NCBI GenBank assembly: GCA_017557435.1 | Contig: JAFYYR010000026.1 | Location: 1-64,000, forward strand | Reading direction: 5' to 3' | Length of the DNA: 64,000 nucleotides | Origin: Pseudobutyrivibrio sp. | Lineage (GTDB): Bacteria; Bacillota; Clostridia; Lachnospirales; Lachnospiraceae | Shown: piece by piece, positions 54,846-61,653 of the stretch | Layout: each line of letters begins with the position of its first letter | How positions within the stretch are numbered: the first letter of the stretch is position 1 | Translations under genes and position numbers: made by a program | Notes under the pieces: generated by a model | Told to the model about the DNA's origin: nothing | Database searches by the model: none | The model's input: the letters and a program-made list of their open reading frames with translations, nothing else

Positions 54846-55058
54846 ATGAATAAAGAATTTCTTGAAGAACGTGAATTTAAAAAATTGCTGGCAGAAAAGA
54901 AATATAAGATTTATTTCCAAGAGGAAAGTGACTGCGTTATAGCTGAAACAGAAGTAGGTGATGTGGTTGTCGCCTTTAGTGAGTATGAATATTACTCTAT
55001 GAATCCGGATGAAATCGAGCAAAAAATATATGAGGGAATAAAGTCTAGGAGTAGATAA
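54846..55058 (+). CDS. Small acidic protein, unknown
   Basis: This is a 70-residue soluble protein with mixed charge (EREFKKLLAEKKYKIYF). It has no known motif, no signal and no membrane segment. AAGGGGGG precedes the ATG, a strong ribosome site. The next gene begins 9 bases later, so they are co-transcribed and perhaps functionally linked. Confidence 0.6.
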   Translation: MNKEFLEEREFKKLLAEKKYKIYFQEESDCVIAETEVGDVVVAFSEYEYYSMNPDEIEQKIYEGIKSRSR

Positions 55059-55067
55059 GGATAATAA

Positions 55068-56177
55068 ATGAGCGATAAAAATAAGATTGTTATAAGAGCA
55101 TATAAAGGGATGGTTCTAGCCATAGTTAGTTTTATATGTTTGATAATATTGACTGTACTTGTATTATTAGGTGGAGCATTTGATTTTGAGGCATTTGAGT
55201 TTAGTTATAATTGCTTGAATATTGCATACGCATTTTATATTGCTGTCGCAGCATTTGTAGTTTTAATAATAGTTGGTATAGGTCTATATTCTTCCAGCAA
55301 AAATGATTCTGCCTGGGACGACTTGATAACAATAGATACAGATAGTATAGAGGATAAAAGATTATCTATTAATGAGATAGCGCGCAAGAATAATATTGTG
55401 CTCCCAAAGCTTTTTATAGGCATGTTATTACCTATTATTCCTTTTATTATTTTTTCGGTTCTTGAGACTGCTCTTGAAGATTATGATTTCAAAATGCCAG
55501 AGCCAGAAGTTGAAGTGGAAGAAATAGCGGACGAGACTATAGATTTTGATTTAGATGTTGAAGATAAACTTGAATCAGAAGCTAATCATGATGCAGTTAT
55601 TGATGAGATAGATGATAGCGAATCTTCATATGATCCATTTGAGTATACGAATATAGAAGATGAAAAGATAAAAGAACTAATGACGGAGATGGAGAGTATA
55701 GCGGAGGATAATGGGTATCTAGCTCTGACTTGTGGATATAATGATGAGGCTGAAGAATATGATATCCTATTTGACAGTGATTACGATTATAATTCTAAGG
55801 ATTGGAGTGGCAATCATCTTTATGTCAGGACGGATAGTTATGGAAATGTAATATGGTGTTCATATATCTTTTATTTTAATGAAGAGTTGTCCGATTCTAG
55901 TAATTTAGCTGATGCAAAAAAGTATATTGCTGATATGAGTAAATTATTAGAACTTTTCTATGATGCTGGTCTAATAAAAGATAAGGAATATTTTGAAGAG
56001 ACAAAAATAGAAGATACTATAGTAGAAGATATAAGAAAAGAAGAAAAGGGATGGATAAAGAGAAAAATTAATTCAGAGATGAGTGTGGTATATGAAATTG
56101 AGAACGTCAATGGTGAATACCATGACTATGAGGATTGCTTCGAGGTTCATATTTACTATGAAAACCCTGAGAAATAA
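55068..56177 (+). CDS. Membrane protein with large acidic extracellular domain, unknown
   Basis: This 369-residue protein has two helices near the N-terminus (about 13-38 and 50-75), a third at about 115-135, then a very acidic linker (PEPEVEVEEIADETIDFD). A folded domain of about 170 residues follows, rich in Tyr, Asp and Ser (DILFDSDYDYNSKDW). Charge and composition resemble extracellular sensing or surface domains, but no family was recognised. It is downstream of the 70-residue gene in the same transcript. Confidence 0.6.
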   Translation: MSDKNKIVIRAYKGMVLAIVSFICLIILTVLVLLGGAFDFEAFEFSYNCLNIAYAFYIAVAAFVVLIIVGIGLYSSSKNDSAWDDLITIDTDSIEDKRLSINEIARKNNIVLPKLFIGMLLPIIPFIIFSVLETALEDYDFKMPEPEVEVEEIADETIDFDLDVEDKLESEANHDAVIDEIDDSESSYDPFEYTNIEDEKIKELMTEMESIAEDNGYLALTCGYNDEAEEYDILFDSDYDYNSKDWSGNHLYVRTDSYGNVIWCSYIFYFNEELSDSSNLADAKKYIADMSKLLELFYDAGLIKDKEYFEETKIEDTIVEDIRKEEKGWIKRKINSEMSVVYEIENVNGEYHDYEDCFEVHIYYENPEK

Positions 56178-56182
56178 AAAAC

Positions 56183-56211
56183 TTACACAGACAAAAAAAT
56201 TCTGCTATAAT
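56183..56211 (+). promoter_or_regulatory. Promoter of the DUF2798-like gene
   Basis: TTACAC at 56183-56188 and TATAAT at 56206-56211 with a 17-base spacer, followed by a leader of about 110 bases. Confidence 0.65.
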
Positions 56212-56232
56212 CCCTACTTGTGTTAAAAATAT

Positions 56233-56304
56233 AGAAGATGTACGCAGGTATCATTGGAAACGCACACCCTTGTGGTGATAACGAACAACACGCTGAAGTC
56301 TTCT
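56233..56304 (+). ncRNA. Structured 5' leader of unknown class
   Basis: AGAAGA/TCTTCT closes a fold with an inner stem GTATCA/TGATAAC (one bulged base) and a tip CACA/TGTG around CCCT. The single-stranded stretches ACGAACAACACGC and TTGGAAACG look conserved-like but match no riboswitch I can name. It ends 25 bases before the gene. Confidence 0.35.
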
Positions 56305-56329
56305 CTGGTTTTATGAAAGGAGAAACAAC

Positions 56330-56806
56330 GTGTTACCACAGAATAAGTTTCAAGAAGTTATTTTTACAATGTTTATGGCTTTTGTCATGGTGTATGCAAT
56401 GATTTGCTACAATATCTCACTTAATGTTGGAGGATTAAAGAATTTTGTATTTCTCGCTGCATTTAAGGAGATGATAGTCATGTGGCCTATTGCAGTAGTA
56501 TTAGAATTGCTTTTTGTTGGCAAGCTGGCACAGAAGCTTGCATTTAGATTCGTCACACCAGGCAAAGATTCAATTATAATGGTGATTCTTGCAATTTCTA
56601 CAATGTCAGTTTGCCTCATGTGTCCGCTCATGAGTTTGACAGCAACAATTCTTTTTAAGAATGCTGGAATTGAGATTGTGGCTGTATGGCTTCAGACTAC
56701 AGCTATGAATTTTCTAGTAGCTCTCTGTTGGCAGATTTTCTTTGCGGGCCCATTTGTTAGAAATGTTTTTGGCTTTTTTGTAAAGAAGAAAAATAAACAT
56801 ATATAG
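56330..56806 (+). CDS. DUF2798-like four-helix membrane protein
   Basis: This 158-residue protein has four hydrophobic segments. The pattern of two repeated two-helix units (MVYAMICYNISLNVGG... and LTATILFKNAGIEIVAVWLQ) fits DUF2798 membrane proteins. AAAGGAG lies before the start. The structured leader upstream suggests control in the RNA. A 27-codon open frame directly after it (56807-56890, ending AFTSFPDGK) has no ribosome site and may be a remnant. Confidence 0.6.
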   Translation: MLPQNKFQEVIFTMFMAFVMVYAMICYNISLNVGGLKNFVFLAAFKEMIVMWPIAVVLELLFVGKLAQKLAFRFVTPGKDSIIMVILAISTMSVCLMCPLMSLTATILFKNAGIEIVAVWLQTTAMNFLVALCWQIFFAGPFVRNVFGFFVKKKNKHI

Positions 56807-56906
56807 ATGATGTTTTCCGATGCAAAGGAAAAATATGGGGAGCCAGAAATTGAGAGAGGAGCATTTACAAGCTTTCCAGATGGAAAATAATAAGGGATAA
56901 AAAATA

Positions 56907-56958
56907 AGCCCCGCTAGAAGTTAGAAGGAGAATCTAAATTCTAGCGAGGCTTTTTTAT
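56907..56958. terminator. Bidirectional terminator between convergent genes
   Basis: AAGCCCCGCTAGAA pairs with TTCTAGCGAGGCTT (one mismatch), then TTTTATT on the + strand. It lies between the DUF2798-like gene and the DUF4867 gene. Confidence 0.8.
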
Positions 56959-56965
56959 TTATAAT

Positions 56966-57610
56966 TTACTGAATATCATTTGCGATATCGATGTTTTCGC
57001 CTGTGATTCCTACCCAAGCGCCATCCTTTGCTTCAGATGCTTCTGCATGAGCAAGGAGCCACTTGTTAGTAGCTGTAAGAAGCTTGTCCTCTGTGTTAAG
57101 GCGAGGGAAGTCTGGGCAGCCTACATTTGTTCCCTTTGGAAGACCAACAAGTACCTGGAATCCAGAATCCTTGTGTGCCTGACATGGAGCATAGTGAAGT
57201 GCTGTTGCGTATACTTCAATCATTGTGCCTGCTGGGCAGAAGAATGCTTTTACTTTGTTAGAATCAAGCTTGAAATCAACGATTTCTTCTCTCTTTGCAA
57301 GAAGTAAAATGAAATCTGTAGCTCCTAAGTTAATCTCGCTTGAGCGATGATACTCAAGGCAGTTGAGCTTTGTGTTGTGACCGTTGCACCAACCAAACTG
57401 CATTGGTGAACCACCAAATAATGAATTAGTGATTTTATCTGCAGCAGCAAGTGACTGAAGTTCCTTCTCCTCTGCCACATAGTCTGTGCCTTCTGGAATA
57501 GGTGTCTTATCTCTAAGAGCCTCTACAATTGCCTTTTTCTCTGCTTCATACCCCTCGATAATTCTTCCATAGTTAGTAAACTCTGGATCTGTTACATTAT
57601 AAATTTTCAT
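56966..57610 (-). CDS. DUF4867 family protein (cupin-like)
   Basis: This 214-residue soluble protein (MKIYNVTDPEFTNYGRIIEG, ECHRS-type block LEYHRSSEINLGATDFILLL, CPAGTMIEVYATALHYAPC) fits DUF4867, a cupin-like family often found with sugar isomerases and Gfo/Idh enzymes. ATG at 57610 is favoured over 57613 because AAGGAGG lies 5 bases before it. It is divergent from the sugar isomerase at 58021 across a 410-base gap holding two dyads. It probably takes part in keto-sugar or lactone metabolism (inference). Confidence 0.75.
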   Translation of the reverse strand: MKIYNVTDPEFTNYGRIIEGYEAEKKAIVEALRDKTPIPEGTDYVAEEKELQSLAAADKITNSLFGGSPMQFGWCNGHNTKLNCLEYHRSSEINLGATDFILLLAKREEIVDFKLDSNKVKAFFCPAGTMIEVYATALHYAPCQAHKDSGFQVLVGLPKGTNVGCPDFPRLNTEDKLLTATNKWLLAHAEASEAKDGAWVGITGENIDIANDIQ

Positions 57611-57669
57611 CATATCCTCCTTTTACATAGAGTAGGACTAATCCCATAGATACCATGGGAATGCCAGAA

Positions 57670-57703
57670 TCTTGCCAGATGCCTTCTCTTTTATTTGGCA
57701 AGA
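57670..57703. promoter_or_regulatory. Dyad TCTTGCCA-N18-TGGCAAGA near the DUF4867 promoter
   Basis: This perfect 8-bp inverted repeat lies about 60 bases upstream of the DUF4867 start. The half-site TTGCCA also occurs at 36848 and 43353. A smaller stem CCCAT/ATGGG lies between it and the gene. Confidence 0.45.
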
Positions 57704-57833
57704 AGTCCCACTTTTTCTTGAATAAAATTATACAGCTTATGGTTTTTCCCTGCTTATAAATAATTAACTAAATAGAGTCAAAAAATTGTCTGGCAAAGCT
57801 CCAGTAAAAGCCGTGATAGGACAATTTTTAACT

Positions 57834-57864
57834 TGTGCAAGAGATGACATAAATCTGTTGCACA
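57834..57864. promoter_or_regulatory. TGCAA-N17-TTGCA dyad, site 6 (extended)
   Basis: TGCAA at 57836-57840 and TTGCA at 57858-57862 with 17 bases between; the arms extend to TGTGCAA/TTGCACA. It is followed by GGATTTTTT. It lies 159 bases before the sugar isomerase gene and could also serve the divergent DUF4867 gene. Confidence 0.6.
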
Positions 57865-58020
57865 GGATTTTTTATAAAAGAGACAAGATGCAAATATTGA
57901 ATTAAAATCAAAAAAATTTCTAAAGTGAGGGCCTTCTTTTTTTCATAGAATAAAGCTAGTCAAAGACAAGAAACGTAGATGACAAAAGGAGAATTATTTA
58001 CATAAGAAAAGGAGAAGACA

Positions 58021-58860
58021 ATGGGAAAAAAACTTCCAGTTGGTATTCAGGTATATGGTCTTAGAGACTTGCTTGAAAACACACCAGAAAATTTCAAAAA
58101 TGTTATGACAAAAGTGAAGGAAATGGGGTATGACGGAGTTGAGCTTGCTGGCCTCTATGGCTTGGAGCCAAAGTTCGTTAAGGAGACTCTTGATGAGGTT
58201 GGTCTTATTCCTATCTCGGCTCACGTAGCATTCCAGGAAATGATGGATGACATCGACAAAGTCATTGCAGATTATTCAGTAATCGGAGTGAAATATCTTG
58301 TAATGCCTTATATGGCTGAGGAATATCGTCCAGCTAATCCAGAAGGTTTCAAGGAGTTCCTTCCATTATTAAATCAGGTGGGAGAGAAAATTCACAAGGC
58401 AGGAATGACTTTCCTTTATCACAACCACGATTTCGAGTTTGTAAAGCTTGAAAATGGCAAGTGGGGATATGACGAAATGTTTGATGCAATTCCAGCAGAG
58501 AACTTGCAGTCAGAGCTTGATACTTGCTGGTGTGATGTAGCAACAGGTGAGGCACCAGAATTCATCAAGAAGTACACTGACAGAATCCCAGTAGTTCACC
58601 TTAAGGACTACATCAAAAAGGGTGAAGTTAAAAATATGTACAAGCTCATCGGAATCGATGAGGAAGAATCTGAGGGAGACACAGGATACTTCGGATTCCG
58701 CTCAGTTGGCTTTGGCCAAATGCTCTGGGAGCCAGTACTTGAGGCAGCCATTGATGCCAACGCACAGTGGGTAATCGTAGAGCAGGATGAGCACTACGAA
58801 CTTGAGCCACTTGAGTGCGCTCGCCGCAGCCGCGAATACCTACGTATCCTTGGCTGGTAA
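58021..58860 (+). CDS. Sugar phosphate isomerase/epimerase family TIM barrel
   Basis: This 279-residue protein has the xylose isomerase-like barrel. Likely metal-site blocks are FLYHNHDFEF, ELDTCWCDVA, VVHLKDYI and WVIVEQDEH. Related proteins include IolE, hydroxypyruvate isomerase and 3-keto-glycoside hydrolases of Gfo/Idh clusters. It is shorter than the 35772 barrel and has no DUF6379 partner, so it probably acts on a free keto-sugar or O-glycoside. AAAGGAG precedes the ATG. Dyad site 6 lies upstream, linking it to the other locus genes. Confidence 0.8.
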   Translation: MGKKLPVGIQVYGLRDLLENTPENFKNVMTKVKEMGYDGVELAGLYGLEPKFVKETLDEVGLIPISAHVAFQEMMDDIDKVIADYSVIGVKYLVMPYMAEEYRPANPEGFKEFLPLLNQVGEKIHKAGMTFLYHNHDFEFVKLENGKWGYDEMFDAIPAENLQSELDTCWCDVATGEAPEFIKKYTDRIPVVHLKDYIKKGEVKNMYKLIGIDEEESEGDTGYFGFRSVGFGQMLWEPVLEAAIDANAQWVIVEQDEHYELEPLECARRSREYLRILGW

Positions 58861-58868
58861 AACCGTAT

Positions 58869-59002
58869 GCGGCCATTTAGTTTTTCATGCTCCCGCAGGG
58901 CACCCTTCATACTCGGGCATGGGCCCCACCCGCCCGGTGTAGGTCCCTCCCATGCCCGGCATGACTCTTCCCTGCTCGCGCTTGCCAAGTGAGTGAGGCC
59001 GC
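58869..59002. repeat. GC-rich nested palindrome between the isomerase and Gfo/Idh genes
   Basis: Three nested stems occur in order: GCGGCC/GGCCGC (58869-58874, 58997-59002), GCAGGG/CCCTGC (58895-58900, 58970-58975) and the 10-bp CGGGCATGGG/CCCATGCCCG (58914-58923, 58949-58958), with a CACC/GGTG tip. The stretch is much richer in G and C than anything else in the window. It may be a MITE-like repeat, an untranslated RNA or an unusual terminator. It lies 38 bases before structured element copy D. Confidence 0.55.
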
Positions 59003-59039
59003 AATTGATATTATTAGAACAAGTAAATATAGCCGGCGA

Positions 59040-59125
59040 GTCCGGTAGGCATCAAGCTCTTAGGTCTCTCAAGCGAGACATGTAGTCGAGCGGAGAGACT
59101 CTAAGGCTTGTAGACGTAACCGGAC
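59040..59125 (+). ncRNA. Dispersed structured element, copy D
   Basis: The outer stem is GTCCGGT/ACCGGAC. The inner stems are CAAGC/GCTTG and CTTAGGTCTCT/AGAGACTCTAAG (one bulge), with tip GAC/GTC around ATGTA. GACGTAAC and the trailing GGATTA are shared with copy C. It ends 34 bases before the Gfo/Idh start. Confidence 0.65.
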
Positions 59126-59159
59126 GGATTACGTAGCCACGAAATATTAGGAGGAAAAC

Positions 59160-60443
59160 ATGAAAAAGGAAATTAGAATTGCGATTATTGGATGTGGTAT
59201 GATTTCACATCGTCACATGACAGTTATTGAAAACCTTAATAAGAGAGGGGAGAACCTTAGAGTTGTAGCTGCCGCTGAAATCGATAAGGAGAGACTTTTA
59301 GCTTGGGGCAAGCAGTATGGTATCGATGAGAAGGACCTCTATCAGGACTTCCGCGAGATGCTTAAGAGAGATGACATTGATGAGGTGGAGGTATGCGTAC
59401 ACAACAACCTTCATACTTCAGTGGCTACTGCAGTTATGGCAGCTGGTTTCCCTTGCTACTCAGAGAAGCCAATGGCTTGCTCATACGCTGATGCTAAGAT
59501 TCTCTATGATGCACAGAAGAAATATGGACAGAAGCTTGCAGTTCAGATTAGCTCAATTTACAACCCACAGACACGTATTGCAAAGAAGATGATAGAGGAA
59601 GGCAAGCTTGGTAAGGTTTACCATGCACGCTCAGTTGGTCACAGACGTCAGGGACGTCCAGGTTACGATATGCAGTTCTTCTCAAAGGACTTCATTGATC
59701 CAGAGATTGGTGTACATGGTCCATTATTTGACCTTGGTATTTATCACCTTGCACAGATGCTTTATGTACTTGGTATGCCAGAGCTTGAGAGCGTATACGG
59801 TGTTCAGTCTTGCGATTATTGGACACATCCAACAATCGATGCTCAGACAAACCGCAAGGCTCCAGTAGAGGATTTAGGTATTGGTATTGCAAGATTTAAG
59901 AATGGTCTTTCAATGGATATCTATGAGGACTGGGCTATTCACATGGATGAAATCGGAACAAGCTTCATCGCTGGTAAGAACGGCGGTATTAAGTTTATCG
60001 ATGTTGACTCAACAGGTGGTCCTATGGCTGTTCCAGAGGGCGGTGGAATCGTAGGTGGCGGTCACCTTCAGACTCCAAAGCTTGAGCACTTCGGTGTTGA
60101 TGAGGATGGCAATTTATTTGCAACAAAGCTTGATTGTGCAATTGGTGACATCACTGGTCAGCAGGAGCTTGCTCTTCACCCAGAGATGGTTATGTACAAT
60201 GACAACCAGCTTCACTGGTATTCATACCTTCGCGGCGACCTTACAGATGAGACAAGAATTGATTCACCATACATTGCTATGCAGACAGCATTCCTTTCAG
60301 AAGGTGTTGTTCTTTCAAATGAGCTTGGTCGCTCAGTTACAGCTGATGAAATCAAGAAGATGTCTAAGTCAATTGCTATCCGCGAGCAGAAGACAGACTT
60401 TGGTGTAATCAAGTACGATTTTGATGAGTACGTTCCAGAGTAA
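59160..60443 (+). CDS. Gfo/Idh/MocA oxidoreductase
   Basis: This 427-residue NAD(P)-dependent enzyme has the Rossmann start IAIIGCGMISHRHM and EKPMA (102-106, catalytic Lys103). HGPLFDLGIYHLAQML carries the distal active-site Asp and His. It is about 70 residues longer than the DgpA-like enzyme, with a C-terminal insertion (GGHLQTPKLEHFGVDEDG). TTAGGAGG precedes the ATG. It follows the sugar isomerase in the same orientation, and such pairs oxidise and rearrange sugars in 3-keto pathways. The substrate is unknown. Confidence 0.85.
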   Translation: MKKEIRIAIIGCGMISHRHMTVIENLNKRGENLRVVAAAEIDKERLLAWGKQYGIDEKDLYQDFREMLKRDDIDEVEVCVHNNLHTSVATAVMAAGFPCYSEKPMACSYADAKILYDAQKKYGQKLAVQISSIYNPQTRIAKKMIEEGKLGKVYHARSVGHRRQGRPGYDMQFFSKDFIDPEIGVHGPLFDLGIYHLAQMLYVLGMPELESVYGVQSCDYWTHPTIDAQTNRKAPVEDLGIGIARFKNGLSMDIYEDWAIHMDEIGTSFIAGKNGGIKFIDVDSTGGPMAVPEGGGIVGGGHLQTPKLEHFGVDEDGNLFATKLDCAIGDITGQQELALHPEMVMYNDNQLHWYSYLRGDLTDETRIDSPYIAMQTAFLSEGVVLSNELGRSVTADEIKKMSKSIAIREQKTDFGVIKYDFDEYVPE

Positions 60444-60493
60444 AGAGGGGATAATTATATAAAGCTTACAATTCCCTAGCATCCAATCATTTT

Positions 60494-60522
60494 TTGACAA
60501 ATGATAGTTAGTTTTATACTAT
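60494..60522 (+). promoter_or_regulatory. Promoter of the sensing operon
   Basis: TTGACA at 60494-60499 and TACTAT at 60517-60522 with a 17-base spacer. Confidence 0.7.
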
Positions 60523-60548
60523 AGTTTCTATCACTTAGGGAGAATGAT

Positions 60549-61652
60549 ATGTTGGGGAAGTTGAAGGAGAGAAGTTTACAGAAACAAGGCAGAGTCTACA
60601 TTGCGCTAGCAGTATGCCTTGTTTCTTTTTTTGTTATAGGAATTTTAGGCAGGCTTTTATACAATTTAATGGCCAATGAAAAGAGGGTGGCGGACAAACT
60701 GGTGGTAGTATCACCTCACCCAGTTAGCTTTATGGAGCCTCTCATAAATGAGTTTGAAATCGAAACAGGAATTCAGGTGGAGGTCATAAGCTGTGGTACC
60801 ACAGAGGCTATTCAGATGATAGAAGAGGATGAGAATGTGGACTTGATGTGGGGCGGCTCAGTGCTCACAGTTGGTCCATACAAGGATGATTTTCTATCAT
60901 ATAAAAGCAATGCATCGGATTGTCTCTACCCACAGTTCAAGGACAATTCCTTTAACACCAATTGCTTTACTGACGTGCCTAGTGTGTTAATGGTAAATAC
61001 GGATTTGATAGGTGATATTAAAATCTCGGGTTATGAGGATTTGCTGCAGCCTGAGCTAAAAGGGAAAATCGCATTTGCGGATCCTAACAAGTCCTCATCA
61101 TCCTACGAGCATCTTGTAAATATGCTCTACGCCATGGGCTCAGATGATTCTGATGGAAATGCCAACGGAGATACACCATCTGTTAACTCAGAAAAAGGAT
61201 TTGAATACGTAAATGCGTTACTGAAGCAGCTAGATGGAAATCTACTGGATAGTTCATCAGAAGTATATGAGGGTGTTGCCAATGGTAAATATGTGGTGGG
61301 TCTTACATTTGAGGAGGCTGCACTTACCATGCTTTCAGCTGGAAAGCATGTGCGTATCATCTACATGAAGGAGGGAGTAGTTTCCACTCCTGACGGTATC
61401 TACATTAATAAGAACACTAAAAGAGCCGATGATGCCAAGGCATTTGTGGACTTTATGCTAAGCTATGACACCCAGGTCTATGTGGCTCAGTATCTAGGCA
61501 GACGTTCTGTCAGGACAGACGTATCCAATTCCTCAGAGGTACTTGCCAAGGCCCAAATCAACATGATTGAAGTTGATAGAGACTTTGTTATAGAAAGCAG
61601 AGAAAAATGGCTTTCAGAGTTTAGTGATATAGAAAAAAAGAGGAGGGATTAG
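60549..61652 (+). CDS. Membrane-anchored extracellular solute-binding protein
   Basis: This 367-residue protein has a signal anchor at about 18-42 and no lipobox. The outer part has the Fe/putrescine-type binding-protein fold (LVVVSPHPVSFMEPLINEFE, GKIAFADPNKSSSSYEHLVN, DGIYINKNTKRADDAKAFVDF). There is no permease or ATPase gene; instead it heads an operon with a LytS-type kinase and a YesN-type regulator. This arrangement is known for periplasmic binding proteins that act as sensor co-receptors. GGGAGAA precedes the ATG. The kinase start follows the stop by 1 base. Confidence 0.82.
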   Translation: MLGKLKERSLQKQGRVYIALAVCLVSFFVIGILGRLLYNLMANEKRVADKLVVVSPHPVSFMEPLINEFEIETGIQVEVISCGTTEAIQMIEEDENVDLMWGGSVLTVGPYKDDFLSYKSNASDCLYPQFKDNSFNTNCFTDVPSVLMVNTDLIGDIKISGYEDLLQPELKGKIAFADPNKSSSSYEHLVNMLYAMGSDDSDGNANGDTPSVNSEKGFEYVNALLKQLDGNLLDSSSEVYEGVANGKYVVGLTFEEAALTMLSAGKHVRIIYMKEGVVSTPDGIYINKNTKRADDAKAFVDFMLSYDTQVYVAQYLGRRSVRTDVSNSSEVLAKAQINMIEVDRDFVIESREKWLSEFSDIEKKRRD

Positions 61653-61653
61653 T

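Noticed and set aside
58646-58988. Minus-strand open frames across the GC-rich palindrome
   Set aside because: They arise from the GC-rich repeat and run into the end of the isomerase gene; there is no ribosome site and the products are not protein-like.
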